Made by a program: the position numbers and the translations under genes. Shown here piece after piece: positions 9,224-20,600 of a stretch of DNA of 64,000 nucleotides. The first letter of the stretch is position 1; each line of letters begins with the position of its first letter. Origin of the DNA: Eriocheir sinensis (Eukaryota > Arthropoda > Malacostraca > Decapoda > Varunidae); assembly GCF_024679095.1 (NCBI RefSeq), contig NC_066513.1:10321386-10385385 (forward strand), in the 5' to 3' direction. Below the pieces are notes generated by a model, which searched no databases, had not been told where the DNA came from, and saw only the letters and a list, made by a program, of their open reading frames with translations.

Positions 9224-11080
9224 TTATATTAAGTTCAAGGAAGTGACGGTCGAGCTTGTTTTTAAAGGAGTCAATCGTGTTACATTGGACCACTGACGGT
9301 GGGAGCTTATTCCATTCTCGCACTGCAACGTTGGTGAAGAAAAATTTGGTGCAGTTTGAATTTGTCTACATTTGAGTTTTATGCCATTGTTCCTCGTCCG
9401 CAAAGTGTCATCGATCATAAACAGTTTTGTTCTGTCTACATTCGTGAAACCATTAAGTATTTTAAAACATTCGATCAGTTTTCCTCGGAGGCGACGTTTC
9501 TCAAGAGAGAACAAGGTAAGGGTGGAAAGCCTTTCTTCGAAGGATTTGTTGCGCAAGGAAGGGATCATTTTTGTTGCCCGACGCTGAACACCTAATTTAG
9601 CAATGTCCTTTGCATGGTGAGGAGACCAAAACTGTACCGCATATTCCAAGTGGGGTCTGACTGAACTATTGTAGAGCGGAAGTATTACATCTTTATTCTT
9701 GAATAAAAAGTTTATTTTAATGAAGCCCAACATTCTGTTCGCTTTATTTGCTGCATCGATGCATTGATGTGAGAATTTGAGGTTTGACGCGATTTTGACC
9801 CCCAGGTCCTTAACGCATTGAACGCTTGTGAGTTTAACGCCGCGCATTTCGTAATCGAATTTCTTATGTCTTGTTCCAACTTGAAGGACCTGGCACTTGT
9901 CTACGTTAAAGGGCATCTCCCATCTATCCGACCAAGCTGAAATTTTGTGCAAATCCTCTTGGAGGTTTTGCCTGTCTTCGTCAATGAGAACCGAGTTATC
10001 AATCTTTGTGTCGTCTGCAAATTTACTAACGCGATTACTGAGTCCAACATCCACGTCGTTGATGTAAATAATGAAGAGCACTGGGCCAAGAACCGAGCCC
10101 TGAGGGACGCCATTAGTGACCGGCGCCCACTCTGAGTTAAATTCGTCAATCACCACTCTTTGTTGTCTGTTGCTCAACCAATTCGCGATCCATTGGTTTA
10201 CTTGACCGTCAATACCTATTTGCTTTAATTTATAAAGTAATTTATGATGTGGGACTTTATCACACGCTTTCTGGAAATCAAGATAGACTACGTCCATTGG
10301 TTTGGTTACGTCATAAACTGAGAAGAGGTCGTTATAAAAGGTCAATAGGTTTGATGGGCAGGATCTTTTGATACGGAAGCCATGTTGTGAATCCCCAATT
10401 AACAAGTGGCTTTCTAGGTAACTCACAATTTTGTCTCTAATTATGCTCTCAAGTAGCTTACCTACAATTGAAGTTAGACTAATGGGTCGGTAGTTACCTG
10501 GTACTTTTTTGTCTCCTTTCTTAAAAATCGGTGTCACGTTAGCCTTTTTCCAATCCGAAGGGACGATGCCTTGTCGCAAGGACATATTGAATACGGTTGT
10601 GAGGGAGGAGACTATTTCGCTCTTTGTTTCTTTAAGCAGTATAGGATATACTTTATCGGGTCCTGGACTTTTATTTGTTTTAAGTGAATGGAGAGCTTTA
10701 AGGACTTCATCGGTTGTTATTTCAAAATTAGGCAATGCATGCTCGAGATTTACATTAGTACTGGTGCCGGTGGTAGTGGGAGGAAGACTGTTAGTATTAA
10801 ACACCGAAGAAAAGTAACTGTTTAAGAGGTTTGCAAAGTGTTGGCTGTCAGTCACTAGTGCACCGTCGCTGTTTGTTAAAGGTCCAATTCCACTTCTGAT
10901 CGCCTTTCTGTTGTTTATGTAACTGAAGAAAGATTTCGGATTATTTTTACAGTTAGCTGCAATATTTTCTTCATATCTACGCTTTGGCTGACATACTAAT
11001 CTTTTTACTCGTCGCCTGGCATCGTTATAAAGTCTAATATTTTCGGGCGTGCTTTGTTCTTTCTTTAACCCGTAAAACAA
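9224..11080 (-). CDS. Family C ORF2 reverse transcriptase region
   Basis: 618 codons without a stop. RT motifs occur in order: KTNKSPGPDKVYPILLK (about 134-150), PIFKKGDKK with [13 protein letters not shown] (about 184-208), QHGFRIKRSC, VYLDFQKACDKVPHH (about 265-279), [11 protein letters not shown] and the catalytic KFADDTK (354-357). The CR1-type C-terminus follows (VQRRATKMIPSLR, LRGKLIECFKILNGF). The last about 45 residues look out of frame relative to the family (the expected FTN..VREWN pattern appears in another frame), so the C-terminus is probably altered by a small indel. LDFSKAFD is changed to LDFQKACD. The start is arbitrary, because the real ORF2 would begin with the endonuclease upstream. 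Confidence 0.8.
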   Translation of the reverse strand: MFYGLKKEQSTPENIRLYNDARRRVKRLVCQPKRRYEENIAANCKNNPKSFFSYINNRKAIRSGIGPLTNSDGALVTDSQHFANLLNSYFSSVFNTNSLPPTTTGTSTNVNLEHALPNFEITTDEVLKALHSLKTNKSPGPDKVYPILLKETKSEIVSSLTTVFNMSLRQGIVPSDWKKANVTPIFKKGDKKVPGNYRPISLTSIVGKLLESIIRDKIVSYLESHLLIGDSQHGFRIKRSCPSNLLTFYNDLFSVYDVTKPMDVVYLDFQKACDKVPHHKLLYKLKQIGIDGQVNQWIANWLSNRQQRVVIDEFNSEWAPVTNGVPQGSVLGPVLFIIYINDVDVGLSNRVSKFADDTKIDNSVLIDEDRQNLQEDLHKISAWSDRWEMPFNVDKCQVLQVGTRHKKFDYEMRGVKLTSVQCVKDLGVKIASNLKFSHQCIDAANKANRMLGFIKINFLFKNKDVILPLYNSSVRPHLEYAVQFWSPHHAKDIAKLGVQRRATKMIPSLRNKSFEERLSTLTLFSLEKRRLRGKLIECFKILNGFTNVDRTKLFMIDDTLRTRNNGIKLKCRQIQTAPNFSSPTLQCENGISSHRQWSNVTRLTPLKTSSTVTSLNLI

Positions 11081-11135
11081 TTTTCTCTCCTTGGCTTAGA
11101 TAATTTTCTTCTAGAAATTCGATCATTCTATGTGA

Positions 11136-11605
11136 CTAGTCTTCTGTACCTGATAGTGTCGCCCAGTCGATATGGGGGAGGTTAAAGTCTCCTAATATCA
11201 GTGAGTCGCTGTTATTAAGTGACTGCCTTAAAACGCTGTACATTTCAAGGTCGTCATCGAGTGATTGCCCCGGAGTCCTGTAGGTGACAGATATATTTAA
11301 ATTGACTTTTGCAATGTTTACTCGCACGCACAAATGTTCAACGTTACTGTCTCTTGGTGTTTTGTCAGTGGGATGCAAATAGCTTTTGACAAAAAGGGCG
11401 ACGCCACCGCCTCTACGGTTTACACGATCTTTGTTGAAGAGTCTGTAGCCATCTATGTTGTATTCGGAACTTAAATCAGTATTTGTGGTGTCGATAAATG
11501 TTTCGGTTATAGCAATTATGTCAAAATTTTCTGTTAGAGCAAGACATCTCAGTTCATCAAATTTGTTTCTTAGGCTATGCGCATTGAAACTAAGGATTTT
11601 TAAGT
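11136..11605 (-). pseudogene. Family C APE-type endonuclease domain
   Basis: Open from about 11605 down to a stop at 11136. It begins with LKILSFNAHSLRNKFDELR, then IIAITETF (catalytic Glu), GYRLFNKDRVNRRGGGVAL, a YRTPGQ segment and LILGDFNLPHIDW (catalytic D and N). The reading then stops shortly after SGTED. The SDH motif that should follow is absent, and only about 55 bp separates this from the RT frame, so there is an internal deletion plus a frame break. Confidence 0.75.
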
Positions 11606-11683
11606 TATCTAGAGGCTTGGTAATAGAGGTGGTGGTACTTGCGGGATCACGGTTACGGGTTTGTAGCGATGCATGGCGTCTAT

Positions 11684-12042
11684 TTACACGGGCGGGGTGG
11701 AGGGACGTGGCTGAGGGTCGTTTTTTGATCGGGTGTCACGTACTGCGTCGTTGAGGAGCCTTCCGAATCTGCTTGCCCCGATGGGAGACAGGCGAATTAT
11801 ATCCCTGTGGAAGAGCTCACTTTGTCCGTAGAAATTGTCCCAGGCGTTGAAGAACTCCACGTCAAGCTCTCTGCAAAGAGTCTGTAAGCGGTTATTTAGG
11901 CTGAAGGCCTTACTGAAGAAGTCGCTCTCCGCCCACGTCCGTGGTAGAACTCCTGAAATCAAAATGTAAGGGAATTTAGACTTATACTGCTGGATGAGCC
12001 TGCGGTACTTGTCCAGGAGTTCCTCAGACCGGGTCGTGGTGA
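11684..12042 (-). pseudogene. Family C ORF1, SGNH-hydrolase-like C-terminal part
   Basis: An open frame with ILISGVLPR, then LNNRLQTLCRELDVEFFNAWDNF and RDIIRLSPIGASRFGRLLND. This matches the C-terminal half of the esterase/SGNH-like ORF1 of CR1-group LINEs, where a D-x-x-H type block normally closes the active site; here RDIIRLS replaces it, so the catalytic His is lost. The N-terminal half is missing upstream of 12046. Confidence 0.65.
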
Positions 12043-12046
12043 CGAG

Positions 12047-12528
12047 AGAGAGAGAGAGAGAGAGGAAGTTTGGTAATAAATCGCTCAGTTTGGCTATGAA
12101 TCTTCATGGAACTGGTAAGCGCCCGCTCATGAGACTTGGCAACCCTACCCGGGCGGCTTGTTCCAATGTTGGCTTATATTATTATAGGAACAGTGAAGTC
12201 TTGAATAAACAGAAAAATATTGTTTCTCGCATTGTATGACTTTTTATATAAGGCCCAGAAAATTTAGATTGTTCTTATACCCAATTAATAATACAGTACC
12301 ATAGTAACATGGAAAAATGTTGTAATAAATCATTAAATGTGCGAAGATTACGGCGAAGAGGTGGTCTTCAGCTGCTCTTCCTGAAGAGAGAGAACGTAGT
12401 TCGTTTCCTTCCCGCTCACCGATTCGCGCGCTGCACAAAAACACTCCTCGTCACTGATGATACCGTTTGGTCCACGAAGACTGCTTTCCTCGCGGGAAGT
12501 GGTAAGAGGTTGACTAATAATACCGCAG
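12047..12528. other. Unassigned sequence between LINE copies C and A4
   Basis: Starts with a short GA repeat (12043-12063). No recognised coding or repeat features were found. Confidence 0.4.
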
Positions 12529-12966
12529 TTAGACTCCACTCTATCCAAGAGAGCTGTGTGTGTAGTGCCCCCCAAGAAGTGAGATGCATACTCCATACGA
12601 GGGCGGACAAGGCCCCTGAATATGGACAGCATCTGTGCGGGGGAGAAGAACTGGCGGAGACGATACAGAACGCCCAACCCCGAGGAAGCTGACTTAGTAA
12701 GATAGGAGATATGAAGTTTCCAGTTAAGATTTTGAGTTAAGGATAGACCGAGGATGTGTTTTGCGTTTAGTGTTGAAGAAGGTGAAAGTTGAGTGTTGTC
12801 GAAGAATAGGGGATAGGTTTTTGAAAGATTGTGTCGAGTTGATAGGTGTAAAAATTGAGTTTATAAGGCGCTGAAGTACACTAGGTTCCTCCTACCCCAG
12901 TCAGAAATGATAGCAAGGTCTGAGGTTAGGCGTTCTGCAGCCTCCAGTCTGGAGCCTGGTAATTAC

Positions 12967-14047
12967 GAGTCTAGGACAACTGGCCGCTGCCACCTGTCCG
13001 CAGACTAACTGGCCGCGGGAAATTGGCCGCGACCTACTGGCCGTCAAATTTAGCAGTAAGGCTAATCGCCGCGGACAACTCGCCGCCATATGCAGCTTTT
13101 TGTTGTTGACTGATAAAATTGTGTTTGATAAAACAAGAGGGTTAAAAAAAATTTATGGAGTGCTTTATTGAAATAAAGAAATATAAGATAATTATGCAAA
13201 AATGCTAAACTTTCAAATTTACTTTATTAAGTAATTGAGAAAAAATAGGATGCAACTGCAAATATCTATGAAAAGTTATGTGCAAGTCCCCTAAGATATT
13301 CAACATAATTTCTACCCTTAAATTCACTGACAATTGCTTTAATTCGCTCACCTACTTGTCAATATTTTTTCAACTTGACAGGTGGGTCTTGCCCTGCGAT
13401 CAGCTGCTCGGAATATAGGTCTCTTCCACGTTGGACTTTTTTCAAACAATCAATAAATTTCCAAACAGTAGGATGTTGCATTCCAAGTTTATATTGCAGT
13501 CTTCCATGAGCAGCTTCTGCATGATTGTTTGTCCTGTCTTTGTCATTTAAGGAGAGTGCATAAACGTTCCACATTTCATGTGGAAAAAATTGAGCACGTC
13601 TGCCAACATTGTTGTCCTGAAACCAATCATGAAACACTTGAAATTCACCTGGTAGCTCATCAGCAAGATTTTCAAATGCGTCAGTCATATATTCCATGGG
13701 AACAAATGCCAGGGCCAGGGTTTGTTTTTCTTCATTCCTACCGCCCCCAACACACATTCGTTTTCATCACTACTATCAAAGAGCTATTACAGACTTATCG
13801 AGGTCACCTCCCGATTTTTTTTTAAATAAAAATACTGGTTAACGGAGGAAGTTAATGGGTCCTTTTAGGGTTGCCAAATAGCATAATGATTAAAAATTAA
13901 GAGACTCGTATCTTATGAACCCGAACTGAGTCAGTCATCAAGAGATTCGTGTCTTATTAACACAATCATAGATGTATCCGCGGGGTTCAGTTGGCCGAGG
14001 CGAATTGGTCGGCGGCTAGGTGGCCGCGGCCAGTTGTCCCAGTCCCA
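12967..14047. mobile_element. Mutator-like (MULE) DNA transposon
   Basis: A 1.08-kb element with imperfect terminal inverted repeats of about 30 bp. The core GGACAACTGGCCGC(T/G)GCCACCT appears at the left near 12974 and inverted at the right near 14018-14040. Further GGCCGC-rich subterminal repeats follow on both sides. It is flanked by GTAATTAC (12959-12966 and 14048-14055), an 8-bp target duplication within family A sequence. The interior carries a MULE transposase fragment on the - strand. Confidence 0.8.
13359..13757 (-). pseudogene. MULE transposase C-terminal fragment
   Basis: About 130 codons. The stretch PHEMWNVYALSLNDKDRTNN, followed by HAEAAHGRLQYKLGMQHPT and VWKFIDCLKK, matches the region after the catalytic core in Mutator-like transposases (pattern lWNvy....RTNN..Egwh..l....HPtiw.fi..L). 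A full MULE transposase is several times longer and carries the DDE triad upstream; that part is missing here, so the element is non-autonomous. Identification is from motif recall. Confidence 0.7.
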
Positions 14048-14339
14048 GTAATTACTGTTGGGAAGGTCTTCTGTTGAACGAAGTTAAATAATGCAGAGTA
14101 GAGTCATCAGCGTACGAGTGGGTAGGATATTTTGTTCTGAAAAGATCATTGATGAATAATAGAGAGTGTGAAAGAGGACAGAACCCTGCGGAACACCACT
14201 ATTAACAGGTTTAATGGAAGAACAGAGACCGCTTACCACTGAAAGGTCAGAAGTGGATAGATGCTTATGAATCTTCCGGTTAAGGATTTATTTAAAAGCT
14301 TTAGAAATACATATAAGATAAAAAGACAGAGTGAATGGA

Positions 14340-15144
14340 TGAAAGAATGAATGAGAGCAATAAATAGATAAATAAATAAATAAATAAATGAATAAATAAA
14401 TAAATAACGAAAGAAAGAAAGCAGAAAATAAAGAAAAAAAGCATTAATAGAGGGGGAAGGACACTGATAAAGAAAGAAAAGGCAGAAACAAAAAAAAGGA
14501 AAGAGAGAATGAAAGAGAAAACAAACAAAAAGAACGAAAAAAAAAATAGAATGAAAGGAGGAGGAAGTAAGTGGAAGAGAAAAAAAGACGAGCTTTATTT
14601 CCATCTTTCTCTTTTATCTGTCTTCTTACTCTTTTTCTTTCTTTCCTTTTTTGTTTTCCTTCTTTTGATTTCTCTCTTTCCTTTTTATCAGTGTTTTTTC
14701 TTTATAACTCTTTCCTTCTCCTGTCTTTGTCTTTTCTTTCATTTTTTTTCTTTTTTCTCCTCGTTTTCTTTCTTTGGCTTTCTCTTTCTTTCCTTTTAGT
14801 ATTTCTGTCTTTTTTCTCTCTTGATCACTTTCTTTCCCTACTCCTTTATTTCTGTTTTTCTTTTTTTATATTTATTTCTGCCTTTTTTATTATTTTCCCT
14901 CCTCCTCTATCCCTGTTCTCCTTTCCATCTTTCTTTTCTTTCTTTCCTTATTTTTCTTTCTTCTTGTTTTTTTTCTTTCCTTCCTTAATTAATGCATTAA
15001 TTCACTCTTTTCCCATGCATTTATTCATTAATTTTTCTTTCATTCATTTATTCTTTCTCTCATCCTTTCATTTTATCTTTTCTATCCTACCACCACCACC
15101 GCCTCCACCACTACTTTCTTTTCTCCTTTATTTTTTTTTCGTAT

Positions 15145-15236
<92 letters not shown>
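14340..15236. repeat. Purine-rich, pyrimidine-rich and (CT)n tracts
   Basis: A purine-rich stretch (AAATAAATA, GAAAGAAA; 14340-14585) switches sharply to a pyrimidine-rich stretch (14585-15146), then an uninterrupted (CT)n of about 45 units (15147-15236). Long Phe/Ser/Leu frames here are compositional. Confidence 0.9.
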
Positions 15237-15239
<3 letters not shown>

Positions 15240-15342
15240 TATTCACTCCTTCATTAATTTATTTTCTATCATTCATTCGATCATTCACACGTTGATTCAT
15301 TCTTTATTCTCTTCCATCCCTTCACCGCCCGCCACCACACAG

Positions 15343-15567
15343 CGTCGGGAATGGCTGGTGCCCCTCACTGAACTGTATGCGCGGCTGGAGAACTGGCGGC
15401 GGCGACAGGTGGAGTTGGTGACTGCAACGTTGACGGGGCGGGATCGGCGGCTGGCACTATCGGCGCTGCTGGACAAGGAGACAGAGCTGTTGCGGGCGCT
15501 GGAGGCTCACCGCGCCATTCGCTCCGCCCGACGCAGAAACGCCGCTGTGGCCCACTTCTTGCAGGAG
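15343..15567 (+). CDS. IQUB: IQUB-like gene, exon with helical WR..E domain
   Basis: This 225-bp exon is phase 0 at both ends. The acceptor CACACAG precedes 15343 and the donor is GTTAGA at 15568. It encodes 75 residues in frame with the two upstream exons: LTELYARLENWRRRQVE, then LTGRDRRLALSALLDKETEL, then ALEAHRAIRSARRR. The pattern LL.ALE.WR..E......L.G..RK.AL..LL..E..L.....HR recalls the conserved region that follows the IQ motif in IQUB. GC content and codon use are clearly higher than in surrounding DNA. A GT microsatellite and a 100-N gap follow. The protein must continue downstream, either in the gap or beyond, since no later exon was recognised. Confidence 0.65.
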
Positions 15568-15624
15568 GTTAGATGTGTGTGTGTGTGTGTGTGTGAAGGT
15601 GAGTGGGTGTGGCGAGACGTGGCG

Positions 15625-15724
15625 NNNNNNNNNNNNNNNNNNNNNNNNNNNNNNNNNNNNNNNNNNNNNNNNNNNNNNNNNNNNNNNNNNNNNNNNNNNN
15701 NNNNNNNNNNNNNNNNNNNNNNNN
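15625..15724. other. Assembly gap (100 N)
   Basis: A run of exactly 100 N, the conventional placeholder for a gap of unknown size. Sequence on the right enters family A LINE abruptly, so the 5' end of A5 is lost in the gap. Confidence 1.
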
Positions 15725-17357
15725 CTGACTCCTTTATGCCTGTTATTAAGATTCTTAAGAATTATGTTTTCTATGTCCTCTCTGGCCTCAACTCTCAGAA
15801 GGGTTATGGACCTGATGGAGTGCCTCCTATTTTCCTTAAAAACTGTTCTTCCGTGCTGACACCCTGCTTGGTCAAACTCTTTTGCATCTGCCTGTCAACA
15901 TCTACCTTTCCTTCCTGCTGGAAGTATGCCTTCATACAGCCTGTGCCTAAGAAGGGTGACCGTTCCAATCCCTCAAACTACCGTCCTATAGCTTTGCTTT
16001 CTTGCCTATCTAAAGCTTTTGAATCTATCCTTAACCGGAAGATTCAAAAGCACCTTTCCACTTCTGACCTTCTATCTGATCGCAAGTATGGGTTCCGCAA
16101 GGGGCGTTCTACTGGTTATCTCCTTGCCTTCCTAACTGAGTCTTGGTCATCCTCTCTTAGCCGTTTCGGTGAAACCTTTGCTATTGCGCTGAACATATCA
16201 AAAACCTTTGATAGGGTCTGGCACAAATCTTTGCTTTCCAAACTACCCTCCTACGGTTTCTATCCTTCTCTCTGCACCTTTCTCTCCGGTTTCCTTTCTG
16301 ACCGTTCTATTTCTGCTGTGGTAGAGGGTCACTGTTCTTCTCCTAAACCTATCAATAGTGGTGTTCCGTAGGGTTCTGCCCTATTTCCTACTCTCTTTCT
16401 GTTGTTCATTTATGCACTTCTTTCCATAACAAACTGTCCTATCCACTCATACGCTGACGACTCCACTCCGCATTATTCAACTACTTTCAACAGAAGACCC
16501 TCTCAACGGGAATTACAAGATTCCAGACTGGAGGCTGCAGAACGCTTAACCTTAACCTTGCTATCATTTCCTTCAATGCCTCAAAAACCCAAATCTTCCA
16601 AACACCTATTCCCTATTTTTCGATAACACTCAGCTGTCACCTTCTTCAACACTCCATATCCTCGGTCATTCCGTAGCTCAAAATCTCAACTGGAAACTTC
16701 ACATCTCCTCTCTCACTAATTCAGCTTCTTCGAGATTGGGCGTTTTGTATCGTCTCCGCCACTTCTTTTCCCTCGCACAGATGCTTTCCAATTATAGGGG
16801 CCATGCCTGCACTTGTATGGAGTATATGCATCTCAAGTGTGGGGGGGCTCCACTCACACAGCTCTTCTGGACAGCAAAGTCTAAGTCTTTTCGTCTCATC
16901 TGCACTCCTCCTCTTACTGATAGTCTTCTACCTCTTAAATTCCGCCGCCATGATGCCTCTCTATCTTCTATCGATACTTTCATGCTGACTGCTCTTCCGA
17001 ACTTGCTAACTGCATGCCTATTCCCCTCCCGCGGCCCCGCTGCACGCGACATTCTACCCACGCTCATCCCTGTATTGTCCAAACCCTTTATGCTAGAGCT
17101 AACCAGAATTTCCATTCTTTTATCTCCTTCACTGGTAAACTCTGGAACAGCCTTCATTCTTCTGTATTTCCTCCTGCCTATGACTTGACCTCTTTCAAGA
17201 AGAGTGTATCAAGGCACCTCTTCATCCGAAATTGACCTCTCTTTTGGCTACTCTTTTCTTTGTCTTTTATGGGAGCGGCGAGTAGATTTTTTTTTTGCAC
17301 TCTTTTTGTTGTCCTTGAGCCGTCTCCTTTGATGTAAAAAAAAAAAGAAAAAAATAA
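15725..17357 (+). pseudogene. LINE family A, copy A5, RT to 3' end (broken)
   Basis: A + strand family A element entering from the gap at the RT ([10 protein letters not shown]). It is open through [24 protein letters not shown] and KYGFRKGRS to SGVP, where a stop replaces the Gln of VPQGS (16369-16371). HSYADDSTPHY is still recognisable near 16450. There is a deletion in the region after RLEAAERL (near 16555). The 3' UTR runs to an A-rich tail at 17335-17357 that merges into an AT microsatellite. Confidence 0.8.
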
Positions 17358-17619
<262 letters not shown>

Positions 17620-17620
<1 letters not shown>

Positions 17621-20600
17621 TTTTTTTTTTTACAAGAAAGGAGACAGCTCAAGGGCACAAAAAAGGAAAGAATAGTAAAAAAAAGCCCGCTACTCGCTGC
17701 TCCGAAAAAAAAGAATCAAAAGAGGTGGCCTAAAGAGAGGTCAATTTCGGGAGGAGAGGTGTCCTGATACCCTTCTCTTGAAAGAGTTCAAGTCGTAGGC
17801 AGGAGGAAATACAGATGAAGGAAGATTGTTCCAGATTTTACCAGCGGGAGGGATGGAGTGAAGATGCTGGTTAACTCTTGCATAAGGGGTTTGGACATTA
17901 TAGGGATGAGCAGTCAGCGTGAAAATAGCAATAGAAGATAGAAAAAGAGGCAACATCGCGACGGAATTTAAGAGGTAGAAGGCTATCAGTAGGAGGAGAA
18001 GAGCTGATGAGACGAAGAGCCTTAGACTCCACTCTGTCCACAAGAGCTGTGTGAGTGGAGCCCCCCCACACGTGAGAGGCATACTCCATACGAGGGCAGA
18101 CAAGGCCCCTGTATATGGATAGCAATTGTGCTGGGGAGACAAACTGCCGGAGACGATACAGAATGCACAACCTCGAGGAAGCTGATTTAGCGAGAGAGGA
18201 GATATGAAGTTTCCAGTTAAGATTTTGAGTTAAGGATAGACCGAGGATATCTAGTGTTGAAGAAGGTGACAGCTGAGTGTTGTCGAAGAATCGGGGATAG
18301 GTGTTTGGAAGATTGTGTCGAGTTGATAGGTGGAGAAAGTGAGTTTTTGAGGCATTGCAGGACACAAGGTTCCTTCTACCGCAATCAGAAATGATAGCAA
18401 GGTCTGAGGTTAAGCGTTCTGCAACCTCCAGTCTGGAGTTGTGTACTTCCTGTTGGGATGGCCTTCTTTTGGAAGAATTTGAATAATGCAGAGTGGAGTC
18501 GTTGGCGTATGAGTGGACAGGACAGTTTGTTATGGAAAGAAGATCATTTATGAATAACAGGAAGAGAGTGGGTAATAGGACAGAGCCCTGTGGAACACCA
18601 CTGTTGATAGGTTTAGGGGAAGAACAGTGACCGTCTACCACCGCAGAGATAGAACGGCCGGAAAGGAAACTGGAGATAAAGGAACAGAGAGAGGGATAGA
18701 ATCCGAAAGAGGGCAGTTTAGAAAGCAAAGACTTGTGCCAGACTCTATCGAAGGCTTTCGATATGTCTAGCGCAACTGAGAAAGTTTCACCGAAACGGCT
18801 AAGAGAGGATGACCAAGAGTCAGTTAAGAGAGCAAGAAGATCGCCAGTAGAACGCCCTTTCCGGAATCCATACTGGCGATCAGATAGAAGGTTAGAAGTG
18901 GAAAGGTGCTTTTGAATCTTCCGGTTAAGGATTGATTCAAAAGCTTTAGATAGACAGGAAAGTAAAGCTATAGGGCTGTAGTTTGAGGGATTGGAACGGT
19001 CACACTTCTTAGGCACAGGCTGTACAAAGGCATAATTCCAGCAGGAAGGAAAGGTAGATGTTGACAGGCAGAGACGAAAGAGTTTGACAAGGCAGGGTGT
19101 CAGCACGGAAGCACAGTTTTTAAGGACAATAGGAGGCACTCCATCAGGTCCATAAGCCTTCTGAGAGTTGAGGCCAGAGAGGGCATCTAAAACATCATTA
19201 TGAAGAATCTTAATAACAGGCATAAAGGAATCAGAGGGGGTATGAGTAGGAGGAATATGCTCAGAATCGTCCAGGGTGGAGTTCTTACAGAAAGTTTGAA
19301 CGAAGAGATCAGCCGTAGTGATAGATGAGACGGCAGTGCTCCCGTCAAGGTTAAGGAGAGGAGGGAAAGAGGAAGAAGTGAAATTGGTGGAGATATTTTT
19401 GGCTAGGTGCCAGAAGTCACGGGAAGAATTAGAAAAAGCAAGGTGTTGACATTTTCTGTTGATGAAAGAGGTTTTGGTAAGTCGGAGAATAGATTTGGCA
19501 CGATTCCGAGCTGAAATGTAAAGTTCATAGTTAGTAGGAGTGCGAAGGCTCTGGAACCTTTTGTGAGCTGCCTCTCTGTCTTTTATAGCCCGAGAACAAG
19601 CATGATTAAACCAAGTCTTTTTAGCATAAGGAGTAGAGAAAGAACGTGGAATGTATGCCTCCATTCCAGAGACAATCACCTCTGTGATGCGCTGGGCACA
19701 CACAGAGGGGTCTCTCTCCTGGAAGCAGTAATCATTCCACGGGAAATCGGAAAAGTACATCCTCAGGTCGTCCCACCGAGCTGAGGCAAAATGCCAGAAG
19801 CGTCGCCTCTTCGGTGGGTCCAGAGGATGAACAGGAGCGATAGGACAGGATACAGAAATAAGGTTGTGATCGGAGGAGCCCAACGGAGAGAACAGTTTGA
19901 CAGTAAGCAGAAGGATTAGGGTAAGGAAGAGGTCTAGAATGTTGGGCCTGTCTCCAAGACGGTCGGGAATACGTGTAGGGTGCTGAACCAACTGCTCTAG
20001 ATCGTTGAGGAGAGCAAAATTGTAGGTTTGTTCACCAGGTTGGCCAGTGAAAGAGGATGAAAGCCAAAGCTGGTGGTGAACATTGAAATCTTCCAAGATG
20101 GAGATTTCAGCGAAGGGAGAGTGAGTCAAGATGTGCTCCACTTTAGAGTTCAAGTAGTCAAAGAATTTTACATAGTTAGTAAAGTTAGGTGAAAGATAAA
20201 CAGCACAGATGTATATAGTAATAGAATGACAATGAAGCCTTAGCCAGATGGTGGAAAATTCAGAAGAGTCAAGGTCGTGGGCACGAGAGCAAGTGATGTC
20301 GTTGCGCACGTAGGAGTAACATTCAGCTTTGGATTGAAATTTAGGATAGAGATAGTAGGAGGGAACAGAGTAGATATTGCTGTCAGTAGCTTCAGAAACC
20401 TGTGTTTCGGTGAGGAAGAGAAGGTGAAGTTTAGAGGAGGAGAGATGGTGTTCCACAGAATGGAAATTAGATATAAGACCGCGAATGTTGATAAGGAGGA
20501 GGTTCGAGGAGTTATCAGGACACCTCGTAAGTCGGCAGCCCCCCAGGCGGGAACTCCGAAGCAGTGTTATTGTGCGCCATCTTTAATTTTGAATTTTGGG

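Larger units (their letters stand above)
9030..12046 (-). mobile_element. LINE family C (CR1/L2-like), nearly complete 3' two-thirds
   Basis: A - strand non-LTR element. Its 3' terminus, at the left, is a (CA)n run (9030-9093; TG on the element strand). It carries an ORF2 RT (9224-11080), an endonuclease (11136-11605) and the C-terminal part of an SGNH-hydrolase-like ORF1 (11684-12042). This two-ORF layout with an esterase-like ORF1 is known from CR1-group LINEs. The 5' side is cut at about 12046 by a GA microsatellite. Confidence 0.8.
12529..14310 (-). mobile_element. LINE family A, copy A4, split by a DNA transposon
   Basis: Family A - strand sequence at 12529-12958 and 14056-14310. It covers the C-terminal region around the [10 protein letters not shown] segment and part of the RT (AFKSSVNRKI side). 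Several frameshifts are present and the element is truncated at both ends. The intervening 12967-14047 is a Mutator-like element flanked by an 8-bp duplication of family A sequence. Confidence 0.8.

Noticed and set aside
14571..15257. 228-codon Ser/Phe/Leu-rich open frame
   Set aside because: It lies wholly in a pyrimidine-rich tract and (CT)n; no signal or domain.
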